From Balanoglossus misakiensis (Eukaryota > Hemichordata), in contig CM082582.2 in NCBI GenBank assembly GCA_040954595.2, positions 8,122,001 through 8,186,000 of the forward strand: 64,000 bases of DNA, written 5' to 3'. Of the stretch, positions 21,339-33,300 are shown piece after piece. Below the pieces are notes generated by a model. That model saw only the letters and a program-made list of their open reading frames with translations, did no database searches and was not told the origin of the DNA. A program made the position numbers and the translations under genes. How positions within the stretch are numbered: position 1 is the first letter of the stretch; each line of letters begins with the position of its first letter.

Positions 21339-24300
21339 TGTAAAATTTACTGTGCTGCATGTAGTTGACCTTATAGTCAAGAAAACTCCAACAAACAGAA
21401 ATCTGTCAAAGAATGCTATTATATATTTATGCAGGAAATGTAGGTAGCCAACAACCATTTTCCTGTGACAAAGAAACAAAGTGACTTTGCGGACCCCTGA
21501 ATTACTCGTCTGATAAAAAATTCAGTAACTTCAGAATAATTCATAACATTGCAACCATCGATCCTAAGCTTTTACTTCAGTCAACACAACTGGCAGTTGG
21601 CTTGTAGAGTTTAGATGGTGTGGTGCTACTCGCTGTAGCTTGGATGCATTCAGAATGTCTGCCAATACAAAATATTTTTTAAAACACTCTGAACTGATAC
21701 CGAACATATATTTTTATGAACCCGACAGACACTTGCGTAAGTATTTTGGTGAAGAGATGCCAACAGAAGTCTGTGACTGTATATTTGAACTGTTTACTTT
21801 TTTGTCATATTTACTTACCTACTTTTGTGTGAATGACATGACTTTTTTATTTTATTTTCCAGCGGACCTACATCCAACGGAGCGCCTCTTTCGGAAGGTT
21901 GTGAAACCCAGTCTTGGAATACTAAACATTGACAGTCATACCAGCAGACACAGAATTCGCTTGCATTCTTCAATTCAACCTCGCATGCATGGACAATTAT
22001 ATACACTGAAAAATAGACCCAGGACAGAGCCGTCCGATGCAATAGTTCAAACTTTCCCCAGGATAACAGATGCCCTTGTTGGATCGCCAGAATTTTCTAC
22101 CAATTTTGTATACTCGGTAAGTTTTTATCTGTTTTTCTGCTGGAAGGGTCATGCCTAACAATCTTCTTAAAAATAATTACATCCGACAGGGAAAAAAATG
22201 ACAAAATTCTTCAGACTGACTTGAAAAGCAACACTAGTAAGTAATAGAAAAAATATGTGTTATCAAAGGAAAAAATCATGGTGAGAAAAAAAGTAGTGAT
22301 GGAGGTTTAACTAGTTGGGACTATTTTTACCAGTAATCAGGTTTCAGCGGGCCTCAGGCAAGATTCTCATAAATAAATAACTTTTCTGCTCGATAGCATC
22401 CAGACTGGTCAGCGCTGACAGGATTATATAGACCATGAAATGCATTCATGCAAAAACATGCTGGCAAGCTTTTCAACATTGCTGGGCAATCATGTTGGAG
22501 TTTTATGCGTCTTAAGTTCTCCCAAGGGATGTGTAGACGTTTTAGTTAAAGTCCACACCATCAAATACTAGTATGTTACACAAGTAAGATCTTAATCAAT
22601 AGGGTTTTTGGTGGAAAAACATCATTAATTTGTAATTGTTTAACTTTTTGTGAAAGAATTCACCCCCACAGTTTGCTACAGGTTGGTTGCATCTTCATTG
22701 TTTTGCATGATTTATAATAATTGAAAGGGCAAATATTACATGTTTTATTGTAAAAGATATCGTATTGGTATTGTATTGTGATCATCTAAATCTGAAGGAT
22801 GTATTTCAAAGAAGATTGCAGACTCTCTAACTGTCGATAAGGAATGATAATCCATTTGTCAATATAAAGATGTCACAAGGAACTGTAGAACTGTTGTTGT
22901 TTATCTAGATGACTAACTCTGTACCACTTAAAACATGTGTAGACAAGACAGTCAATATTGTGCAAATGTAGTGGGCATTTTACGTTCTGGAGAGAGAACA
23001 AAATAAATACTGCAGCACCCATTATACTAATATTGATTGGCCTGTTTTACTTGGCGTTCACCTGCTTTGACTACAGTCTTTTATTACACATTCATTGTGC
23101 ATGAATCCAAGGCAAGCAATAAATAGAACCTTTCTTCTCAGAGAAAATAATATTGTTTTAATATTTCCATGAAATGTGGAACATTGCAATCAAAGTATTG
23201 GAATTCAATATTTTGAAGAACCAGATTTTATTGAAGCTTTAGAAGTTGTAAAAAACAGGATCATAAATAATGTCGTTTCACAATTCAGCAAGTTATTCTT
23301 TCAAACAAATGTTTTTTCCTCATTGATTTAAGATGTATTATTCATACTAGGTGCAATCCATCAAGTATTAAGTCGATGTACAGTTTCAAAGCCATCTTCC
23401 ATGTTGAATATTTCTATCAAATAACCCAATCCATGCCTGGTGTGTTTTGTTGTCCAAGGGAATGAAAAATGTTAAAATGACCTCATGACCACAGATTTCA
23501 TCATATAAAGCACCGCAGCACAGTTGTTCAAACCACCAGATCTCTTTATCTCGGACTGTAAAAATAATAAATAGGATCTTAATTGTTTCCATTTACAAAG
23601 CGCTTTGAAAAAACATGAAACGTGAAGGCGTCAATTGTGATTTTCAGAACACTTTGGTCCCTGTGACCTTAACATGTCGTACTTGATACATTTTACCGTG
23701 ACAAAAGTCCCATAATGGGTTACCAATGTCATCCTTGAGTATTCAAAATACAAGGCATATCTGTGTTACTTGAACGACTTAAGTATTGTTGGCACTTTGT
23801 CCCTGCAGAAGGAATGTTTTGTTTCTTAATTGCAGTGGAAGACCTTGAAATGCTCCATTTCTTCTAACAATCCAGCAACCACCTGTTGAATACCATACTT
23901 GTGTTTTTAAATTTGTCACAGGATATCAGAATTTGATCTCTCTGTATTCTTAACATGAATTGAATGAACAGATACAGTTAATTATTGTAGGGTTGTTAAT
24001 CACCATGGAGGGAATAATATTGACAACTCTTGATAACAATCTGTTGTATAGAATTTGAGAATGTGTAATGATTTCAGTGAACTGTATTGGCTGTCAGTTC
24101 CTGCTTCACCTGACAATGCCAATACTTTGACGTTAATTACCCAGCAAAGATCAGTAGCGGGGATGTATCCAGGGAAAAGGCATTGCATAATCATTAGCAC
24201 ATTGTACCTATAGCGGTGTCTTAGATACAGTGTAGAGCCCCACTCTATAGAGAGACAGGTTTTAATTAATGGCCTCTCATGCACTGAACGTGGTCAATAC

Positions 24301-27300
24301 AAACCGTTGCTATGGAAATATCAATATCTGAATTCTTCCATTTGCAAAGCATGCTGATTGTGTGGTGACGTCAGTGCTAGACTGATACTATGACTGAAAA
24401 TCGACAATTGAATTGGAATAATGAAAGAGTTTATAGTAAATTTATATACTGATCTGTGATCAAAGAAAATGTCCCTGTATGTGTGTGTGTGTACAAGCAC
24501 ATACCAACATGAAAATCTGCAGTGAAATAGCAAGGTGTGTTGATGGTTCATTCCTAATTAGTTGGTTCATTACCATTGTTTTCAATGCTATTATAGATGG
24601 CCCAGTAAGCAGGGAAATAGACGTGAAAGGATTTTAGTGTGTTCCTCAAGCAAGTGTGGTAGCTGACGTAAACAACCAGCTACTTTGCTTTTTCTGTTGG
24701 GCTACCTTTTCGCAATGTGTGCGAAAATTGCAACTTGAATCTTAAAATTGTGAAGGATCAAAAAATGAAATGAAGTCTTGAAAGTTTGCATTGCATGCAT
24801 GAAAGAAAACAGGGCATATGGGATTGTGCAAAAAGCATGTGATTTGAAAAGTAATTATTTAATCACATATTGTCAAGAATAATATGAATTCACCCACTGA
24901 CCCAAAACATTCCTTTGCTGTGGCTTTGATCTCAACAATGACCATATAGACTTGGAAAACATTTCAACCAAGCCATCAATTATTCAGCCTTCCTTCCCAT
25001 GTCATATGCTGCACCTGCCTGCAGTTTGTTCATCTCCCTAAACTTTAATATTAAACTTGCAATTTTGCCGACCTGTTCTTGTAATAAGTCCATTTGCCAG
25101 AATTTAAAAATCATTGACAAAAATCAACTAGTAAAACACATATACAAATTGAGTGAAATGGGGAAGGTGCTTCAGGCATTTTGTTCACATCACCTAGCAA
25201 CAAATTAAACTTCTTGAATATTGGGTTTCATTTCGTGAGGAATTAATGTAATTACAGAGCAATTTAACTTCATCTCACAGGAAATTATTACCACCATCAA
25301 ACCAGACATTATTACTGTTTCACATTACACATGTTACAAAATGGGGCTTGATTTATAGGAAAACGAAAATTACAGGAAAATGGAAACAAGACATTCCTTT
25401 CCAGACATAAAAATCAATGAAAGGTTTAAACTATGTAAGTCATATAACTTGAGGGGAAAAAATTGCAAATTGTTGATTTCAATATTTTTGGAAGGAAGAG
25501 GTTAAAATTTGTAGTGTAGCAAAAATTTGTAATAATTCACTTTTTTTTAAAGGGACACAAGTTAATTGCTACAATTTGTTGTCCAGTTAGTATTTGATAG
25601 TTCATGCATTTCCATGAGGTACATTTAGGTGTAAGCGACATGTCAGAAACCCTGTTGGTTCCTCCAGGCAAATTAGCGAGCTATTACCTTCAGACTTCTG
25701 CACCAGACTTTAATTCTGTTGTAAATACAGGAAGAAAGTATGCAGGAATTCAGAGCTGCTTCACGCCTGGAGACTGACACGCAAATGCAATAATCACTAA
25801 ATGTCAGACATGATTTGAAATGAAAGGCTGGAATGTGGAATACCCTCCACACATGAATAACTTCTGTGATCGAATACTACATACATGCAAAAAATCTTTA
25901 CAATCTTGTAATCGTCATTGTAGGAAAATCAGGTGATTAAGTTCTCAGTGTCTTGATTTTTCCATTCATATCAAGACTATGGTTTTTGCACCTTTGTCTT
26001 CCATTGTGCGACCGCCGATGGCATTTTAGTGACAATCTGGATTTAACATTAATAATTAATCATCACTTCTGTAGTGTTGAAAGCTACACCTGTGAGTTGA
26101 ACAGTGGTCTGGAATGTGTGGTTTTGCTGCTGGGATTAACCCTTTCACCACCATGGTTTAGTCCAAAACCATTGTTTCGTATGGTAACGTTGGATCTCTA
26201 AAAGAGGGAACTAGGGGTGAAAGGGTTAATGTCCAGGCACCTGCCTTGGCCAATGTTATCGTCACCAATTTTGTCTGTTATGGGATGGATATTTTTGAAA
26301 TCGACACTTCTTGTCATTGAAGTTGGCCTCATCATCCCAACTTACAAAATAACACTGGCTTGGTGAATGTCTATATTATAGCATGTTTGAACTTCAACCA
26401 TTGCTTGAAGTGTAAATTATTATGCACTGAACATTGCTAGAGTGTTTAAAAATTTCCCAGCTATTGAATAATTCCACAGTGACACAAATCCATGAACTTT
26501 AACCATGCTGATTTATTTTGTGAACCTTGGCAGCAGCATTGTGTTCAAGTGGCATATTATCACGCCACACTCTATATTCGGCACATTTTGCATAATTTAC
26601 AGACTCGTAAGTGGCACCCTAGTTCATGTGGCTTGACAACTCTGTTATTCCACGCGCCACTAGTCTGCACTTGACTTGCACAATTTGAATGTTAAATTGC
26701 CGACACCTGTTGATTTTGATCAAGGGTATAGATAAAAAGTATGTCATTGTACAATGTGATTTCCTAATTCAAATACTTATCCCATCATTATTTGCTGATG
26801 ATGTAATTTTACATTTAAAATGAAATATTGAATTTGTATATGCTTTCTTGACCAACCCGAATAACGTTATCTCTGCTAAAAGATTATTACACTCTTTGTT
26901 CCCTTTACTTTTGAAAAAGATATGTATGTTTGAACGTCGGAAAAAGGTGAAAAATTACAATGATTTTCACTATTCTGAAGAATGTCTGATCGCCAAGCTG
27001 TATTCTAAGGAATACAGTAGTTGTAAGTTGTCAGGCTGCAGTGGTCTGCATAAGGTTTTATCTTTCGGTGTCACAAATGTTTTGCAAGGAGTGAAGACCA
27101 GCAGTGAAAAATAACTGTCTGCTTTACACTCGGATGAGTGGTTCTTTAATGTGGATTCTTCCAAGTGCAAACTTGGATATCGGGCCGAACCCCCATCAAG
27201 ACAACTATGTACTTTTGTCTGACCTCACCTCTCATTGTAATGGAATGATCACCACAGGCACGCAACGTACCCCCACACTACATTGTGTTGTGGTCGTTGT

Positions 27301-30300
27301 AATGTCACGGTTTTAGGCCTGTTTGCAGTGTGGGAGGTTACGGGAAACAATCAATAGGTTGCTGCTGTCTGCGCCGTCGTATTGATCCCCCCCTGCTGTA
27401 ATTGGGTTGCCAGGGGATGACGCACGCATTCATGTACTTGAAGCAGTGCAGAGCGCCATTGCATCGCAGGGCCCGATAAAACTGATCGACATGCGTGGTC
27501 AACAATAGGGCATTGTCTTTGGTTATTGGATATGATCAGCTGTATTTTGAAGTTCACTTTCCTGTGTCGTGCCTGACAGGTAAACAGTCATCATATATTG
27601 CCTTACGTTTGACGACGTGGATTTTTCTAGAGACGTTTTATATTTCAACCTCGTTTCAAAACCCACAACGGAAAGAAGAACTTTATAAGGAAGCTGACAT
27701 GATTGTCAAATGAAAACTTAAGTTTACAGTATCTGCATATTACCTGTAGCATCATGCATGGTGGGCTAGTTTTATAAAAAAAAGTTTTCAGTGCATAATG
27801 GTATCCATGTTCTGAACCAAACTCTGTTAACCATGTACTAAGCATAGTTATCCTTTTTTCATTTCAACAGCATTAACTTATGTGAACTCAACTGTGCTTG
27901 GACAATAGATTTTGGGGACATATAAATCTGTTGTAAAGAATGCAATAGCATACCTATAGAAGTGTGACTGTGGTATTTAAATTCTTATCAACTACCAATC
28001 TCAGCGGTATTAACCAAACTAAAGTCAGCGTTAGACAGTGACGATTTTTCGATCGATCATGCTCTAAAATACTTGGTGCATCAGCCTTTTTGTTTGAAAT
28101 CTCTGCCAGTATACACGGCATTCCGGTGAAATGCCTCCAAGCGTTTTAACGGTTGTGAACTAGCGGTCACGTTAATGGACGAGAACTAATTTATTTGGAA
28201 GCGTCTTGGTTTGAGAATCTGTCCGATTGGAACCATGATGCACCCATGTCAGGCACACCTGCCAACACTAAGTACAAAGAAGATCTACCGACGAAAAGAC
28301 TGGACTGGCTCAGCAACAAGCCGTGAGACGAGCGCAACAAGAGCGTCTCTAAGTGCGTCAACAAGAGCTAGTTACATGAGACAGCTCGGTGTCATACTCA
28401 CCGAGGAATTCATTGAAAACAGAAAAAAGGTAGTATAATTCTAGCTCTTAAAAACATGTGCAAGTGGTTTCTAGGGTTTTGGGTCACCCGCTTTGGAACT
28501 TGGGTCGCATTTTTTTTCTTCTCTCAAAAGAATTGATGCAGTTAAATGATTTATGTAATAGCACCAGGGTTGTGTCAAGCCAGTTTCTTTCCTTTTGTGA
28601 GTGGCATTTAAATTTAAAACCCTGAGACGGCGCTGAAAGAATGCAGAATTCTACTGACAGTCTATAGAGATCCATGTTACTGGACGCTGGTTTTTGTCTT
28701 GGTGACACATGCGACATCCTCTACATGTACCTACATGCATCTTTATTTAGCGTTATAAGAAAGTAAAAGTGACCCCATTGTTGTTAAAAGTACAAGAAAT
28801 TGAAAAAAAGAAGGGTGCTTTGACCTTACTGATCTCCAGGAAGAGGACAGATCAAACCTTTACTCCAATGCTGAGGTGGTGTGTGTTCAGCTTCCAGTTA
28901 TTGTTTGCGCCAAGCTGTTTTGACAACCGAGGTAGCAAATGGCTCTGATGGAGTCATGCATTTGATAACCTGTCTGGTAATACCGTAATCATTGAAACTA
29001 AAAACTTTTTGAAATAATATATTTCAACCAGTGAACATCTAAAGTTCTTGTAAAAAAATGTCTTTGGATATGATGTAATGTAACATGGTTATCATGTACC
29101 AGCAGTGAAATGTAGAGTGGTGCTTGAGTCGGTCAAGATCTTTGTTCACAGATCGCTATTAATATCCTGGATGCATAGATATTGAATGGCCATAACACAA
29201 AACAGCGGCAGCTAGTTCCTGGATACTGCCTTGACTTGAGGAAGCTCATAGTGTTAGCATGAAGCAACGCACCTAGCTTTCAGTAATCAAATCAGGAATG
29301 CCAGATTTGATTAGTCATTTCAGCTTACAAATCAGAAGCCAAACCAATAATTCTACATCTCATAACATTGGCTACAGTATAATTTAATAGCATCAGGCTT
29401 CTATGAAGGAGGGTGTGTATTAATGAAGCTGAGACTGTGGAAATAGGAATTCCTATCCAATACATGGTGGATAAGAAATCTCTAAATTAATGATATGGTT
29501 GAGTGAATATCAAAAATCATAATCAAAGTTATTGAATTTATAACGTAATTAACCAGTATTGATACAACATCCTTCAGGAGCTCAGTCTTGAGATGAAAAT
29601 ATTTCGTTGTGGTGTTGTTTTTTCATTACAGACTGTTTTTGTTGCTGTTTTTACATGGCAAATATTTATTGGAATTACCAATTTAATATAAAACATGTGG
29701 TATCATAGCGTGATGTATTGATACATGTGCATTGTAGACTTTCTAATAAATAGTAATAATTACCCTGGTGATCATTTGCTAGCCAAGGCATACTAGTATC
29801 AAGATCATTTGAGTAACACACTTAGGATATTGCTTTCCATTAACACAGCATTATTCCTGAGATATGACTGATATTTAGAGAGCAATCAAATCTTTTTATA
29901 GATGTGTACATGTATTGTTGTCGGTATCCCAGTACAAATTTAATGAGATATCAGCCACACTTATCGAACTCATAACTGTAAAACTATAATCCAGATTATA
30001 TCACTGTCCAAATACAACATATATTTTGTGAACACATGTTTAATATGTGTGTATGCATGCAAACAGTTTCTTTTTGTCTATACAGTTGCTCCCTCCCCTC
30101 TGTATGTTTAAACAGTGCAGTTATATAAATAAACTGGCTCATTAAAACCTGCAGGGCTCTTGATACAGTTTGTTTATCCAGCCAACCAGTAATGTTTCCA
30201 GTATCTGCCACTGAGATCAGATATGGTTGACAAAATGTTGAAAACAACATTAACAGTGGAGTGGGTTTCATTTGAGGTAGTAATTCAGCTATCAGAGTGA

Positions 30301-33300
30301 CAGTGTTTGGCTGTATACACATTAATGATGATTTCTTTCTGATGTACTGGTCTTTTGTAAATCTGATTGTGCAAATATTGGTTGTGGTTGATGCATGGCA
30401 GGCCTAGCACAGCTGGGGGAAGATACGTACATATTTACTTCTCTTAAAACTAACTACATACAAAGTTGTGTAATGTTGGGTTAATCGATCCCTTTTCCCA
30501 GCTCTCTGCTCTCTGCCTTTATTAGTTGTTTACAGTGGGTTTGCATTCCAGCCTGATGTTCAGGTGAATGTAGGCGGACAGGTCAAGCTAAATGGGTGTA
30601 GATATATAGCAAGCAATAATCATCATGTTGCTAGGAGACAGATAGTGGATAGGTTTCTAGAAATAAAATTAATTGAAAGTATTGTTGACAATTGGAGTTA
30701 ATGTATGGAATCTATGAACTATTAATGTATGTGTACTTTGTAATTTACTGTTCGTGTTTTTTTCTTTCAGTATAATTCTCATGTGCAAGATGACCTTGGC
30801 AACATCCAGAGGTCAGCAACGCCTCAGTCTTTTAAGTAAGTAATTGACCTCCAAACTTGTTTATACTTTCTGTACATGTGTAAATCTCACAATCCTGCCA
30901 GGTTCCACAAAATGTAGCTAGGATAACATTTCCTCTTTCTTCTTGTTTTCCACAGTTCCACTACCAAAGTGAAGCAGCTTCCACTTCCAAGTGTGAGTCC
31001 CACAGGTCGAACAGTCAGCATGCGCTCAGTTTCTCCATCCAGAGGACTCAAATCAGTGTCAATATGCTCAGACAGATACTTAGGAACCAAACTCAACAGG
31101 TGGGTACAATTCTCATTTTTAAGGAGCAACAAAGTGTTTGTATGTGGATGTCCTCAACGTATTACAGAACTCTACGAAAACTTAGCAAGGTATACATAGA
31201 GACTTTTCCATTGTAAGAGTTGCTCTCCATCTTTATGCCAAATTTCCATACAAGGTAAAACTCTTTTGAAAAATGATGTTGATCGAGTTAGTTTGAAATT
31301 CCTGGAAAGGGTTATAACCCTTTCTTCCCCATATCCCCTGTTAGAGGTCCAACATACAGAATACAATTGTTCAGTTAACGAGACAAAGTTTTACAGCATT
31401 TTATTTTCAAAACTCTGTCAACAGGGACGGAAGAAGTGAAGTGGGCAGTACAATGAAACCCAGGAGTGAACAGCAGAGGAGGTTTAACATTGAAGAAAGA
31501 TCCAAACTTAAAAGTAGAGCACTTAAAAGAACTTCAGAAGTAAGTCGAAAAAAATCCTGTGTGTTGACATCCAAAGAGTTTCGTTCTTCACTCTTATGTC
31601 ATTTTATGTGTTATTCTCCAGATAATTGCTTGTCACCTGGACGAGAGTTCTTTAACTGACACACTTTATGTTATGATTTTTCCCCCCAGATAATTCCACA
31701 TCGCGTTGACAGAAGTTATTACATGTCTGGGGCTTCGTTACCGTTAAAAAATAAATATCTCGTAGATAACGATGAGTTAGAACGACTCAAAGAGTTGTCA
31801 AGGAGTAGAAGCAGTAGAAGTTTGAGAGCCAGGTAAATGCTATAGCAATGCAACAATTAAAGGTATACAGTCTAGTCACCTATGCAAATTTAACCACATC
31901 TACCATGGAAAGTTGAGATTCAGCCAATCACAGATTTTCGTTGGGTGGCCAGGGTGCCCCTATATGGTCATTTGAAGACAAATAGACATGCCCTTTGAAT
32001 CATATATGGGCATTATATATGCAAATGACGGATGGCCGTATACCTTTAATTGTATTAAAAGTTTGACACCTGTCAGCAATGGTGAAAGTGCCACAGACAG
32101 AGCAGAATCCATTATCAGAGTTTGTTCTGATACAATAATTTTTTAGAGATTTATTGGGGTCATTCAATGTCAAATGCTGTGTAAAACTGGTGTTTCCAAG
32201 ATTGGAAAGATTTTGCTCTAGTTGTTTCACCTCTTGTGAGATCGGATACTCTCACTGCACGGTGTTGCTATAATGTCGATCCACAGATCAAGTGACGACA
32301 GACATAACACAAATAAACAAACGTGGTGTTGTCCACAGGCTACTGTGTAGCGTACTCCAGCAAAACATGATTTTCGCCAAATGATAATTCAGACAGTCCA
32401 AATATTTGACATGTCAAGCATTTCAATGAAAATCCATTTGAAACGCCCAGTTAGAAGCCCTGTGTCGCAGATTGTGTTTTATTTCATTGAGTTTTTATGC
32501 ACAGGTAAATCTGAAAGGAAATCAGTCATCTGCGACAGTTGTTTGCATGAGTCCAATTACAGACCCATTGAAAGTTGAGAAGGCGATTGACAAAATCCTC
32601 TCAGAGCGTGACGTAGTTTAATAAGCGGCTATCCAAATTAAATCCTTGATTAATGTGTGGCTTAGCGCTTTAAGTCTCTAAGTCACTTTCTAGCCATGCA
32701 TGCTTGATATCCCAGAGAATTGATTCATCATTTCAGTTGTCGCCCGTCTTTCACAAGTCTATTCTGAAAATGCCAAGACCAAAAGACTGGTCATGAAATC
32801 TCTGAAACTTTCTCACAACTGGTTGTTCGTATACTATGAACATGTTTGGTTGTCATTAGCTACTACAGGTGTTCTTTTAAACTTCCATTTTAGGTGTAGG
32901 GCAATGTGCAAGTACACAAACACCAGCAGTAGTAGTCAGACCAAAAAAACCCAGCTAGTCAGTAGCCAGCCTAAGGTCAAAAATACCAAGCGAAGTAGCC
33001 AAGACGTAAAATGTAAGATGAAGACAGGGCCTAATGTAGTCACGTTAGAGTTGAGAACTAACAAGAACACTTCAGAGAGAAAGTGTGTAGAGGAGGAGAA
33101 GTCGGAGGAAGCTGATCAGCCAGCCGCAGTTAAGGGCCATCTTCTGAAAGGTAGAGCCTTCCCCGACACCACCAGAGAGGAGAAGCAAAAGATAGCCGTG
33201 CGTCTCTCCATCTACATGAACGAGATGGAGTTGCAGGGAATCAGCTGTAAGATTAAGACTAGGGAGATTGAGAAGTCGGATGATCCGGACGATCCCGACA

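Larger units (their letters stand above)
20585..28252 (+). other. Introns 1 and 2 of the unrecognised gene (either side of exon 2)
   Basis: AT-rich introns interrupted only by exon 2 (21863-22116). They hold a GATA/GACA microsatellite (21225-21340), a MITE copy (26136-26229) and a CpG-richer block (27180-27510). No other exon with matching phase was found, though an extra one could be missed in 6 kb. Confidence 0.5.

Noticed and set aside
21640-21862. Coding sequence upstream of exon 2 of the unrecognised gene starting at ATG 21640
   Set aside because: It reads through a strong pyrimidine-tract acceptor, is AT-rich with Phe/Tyr/Leu runs like translated intron, and the ATGG exon at 20581 fits better.
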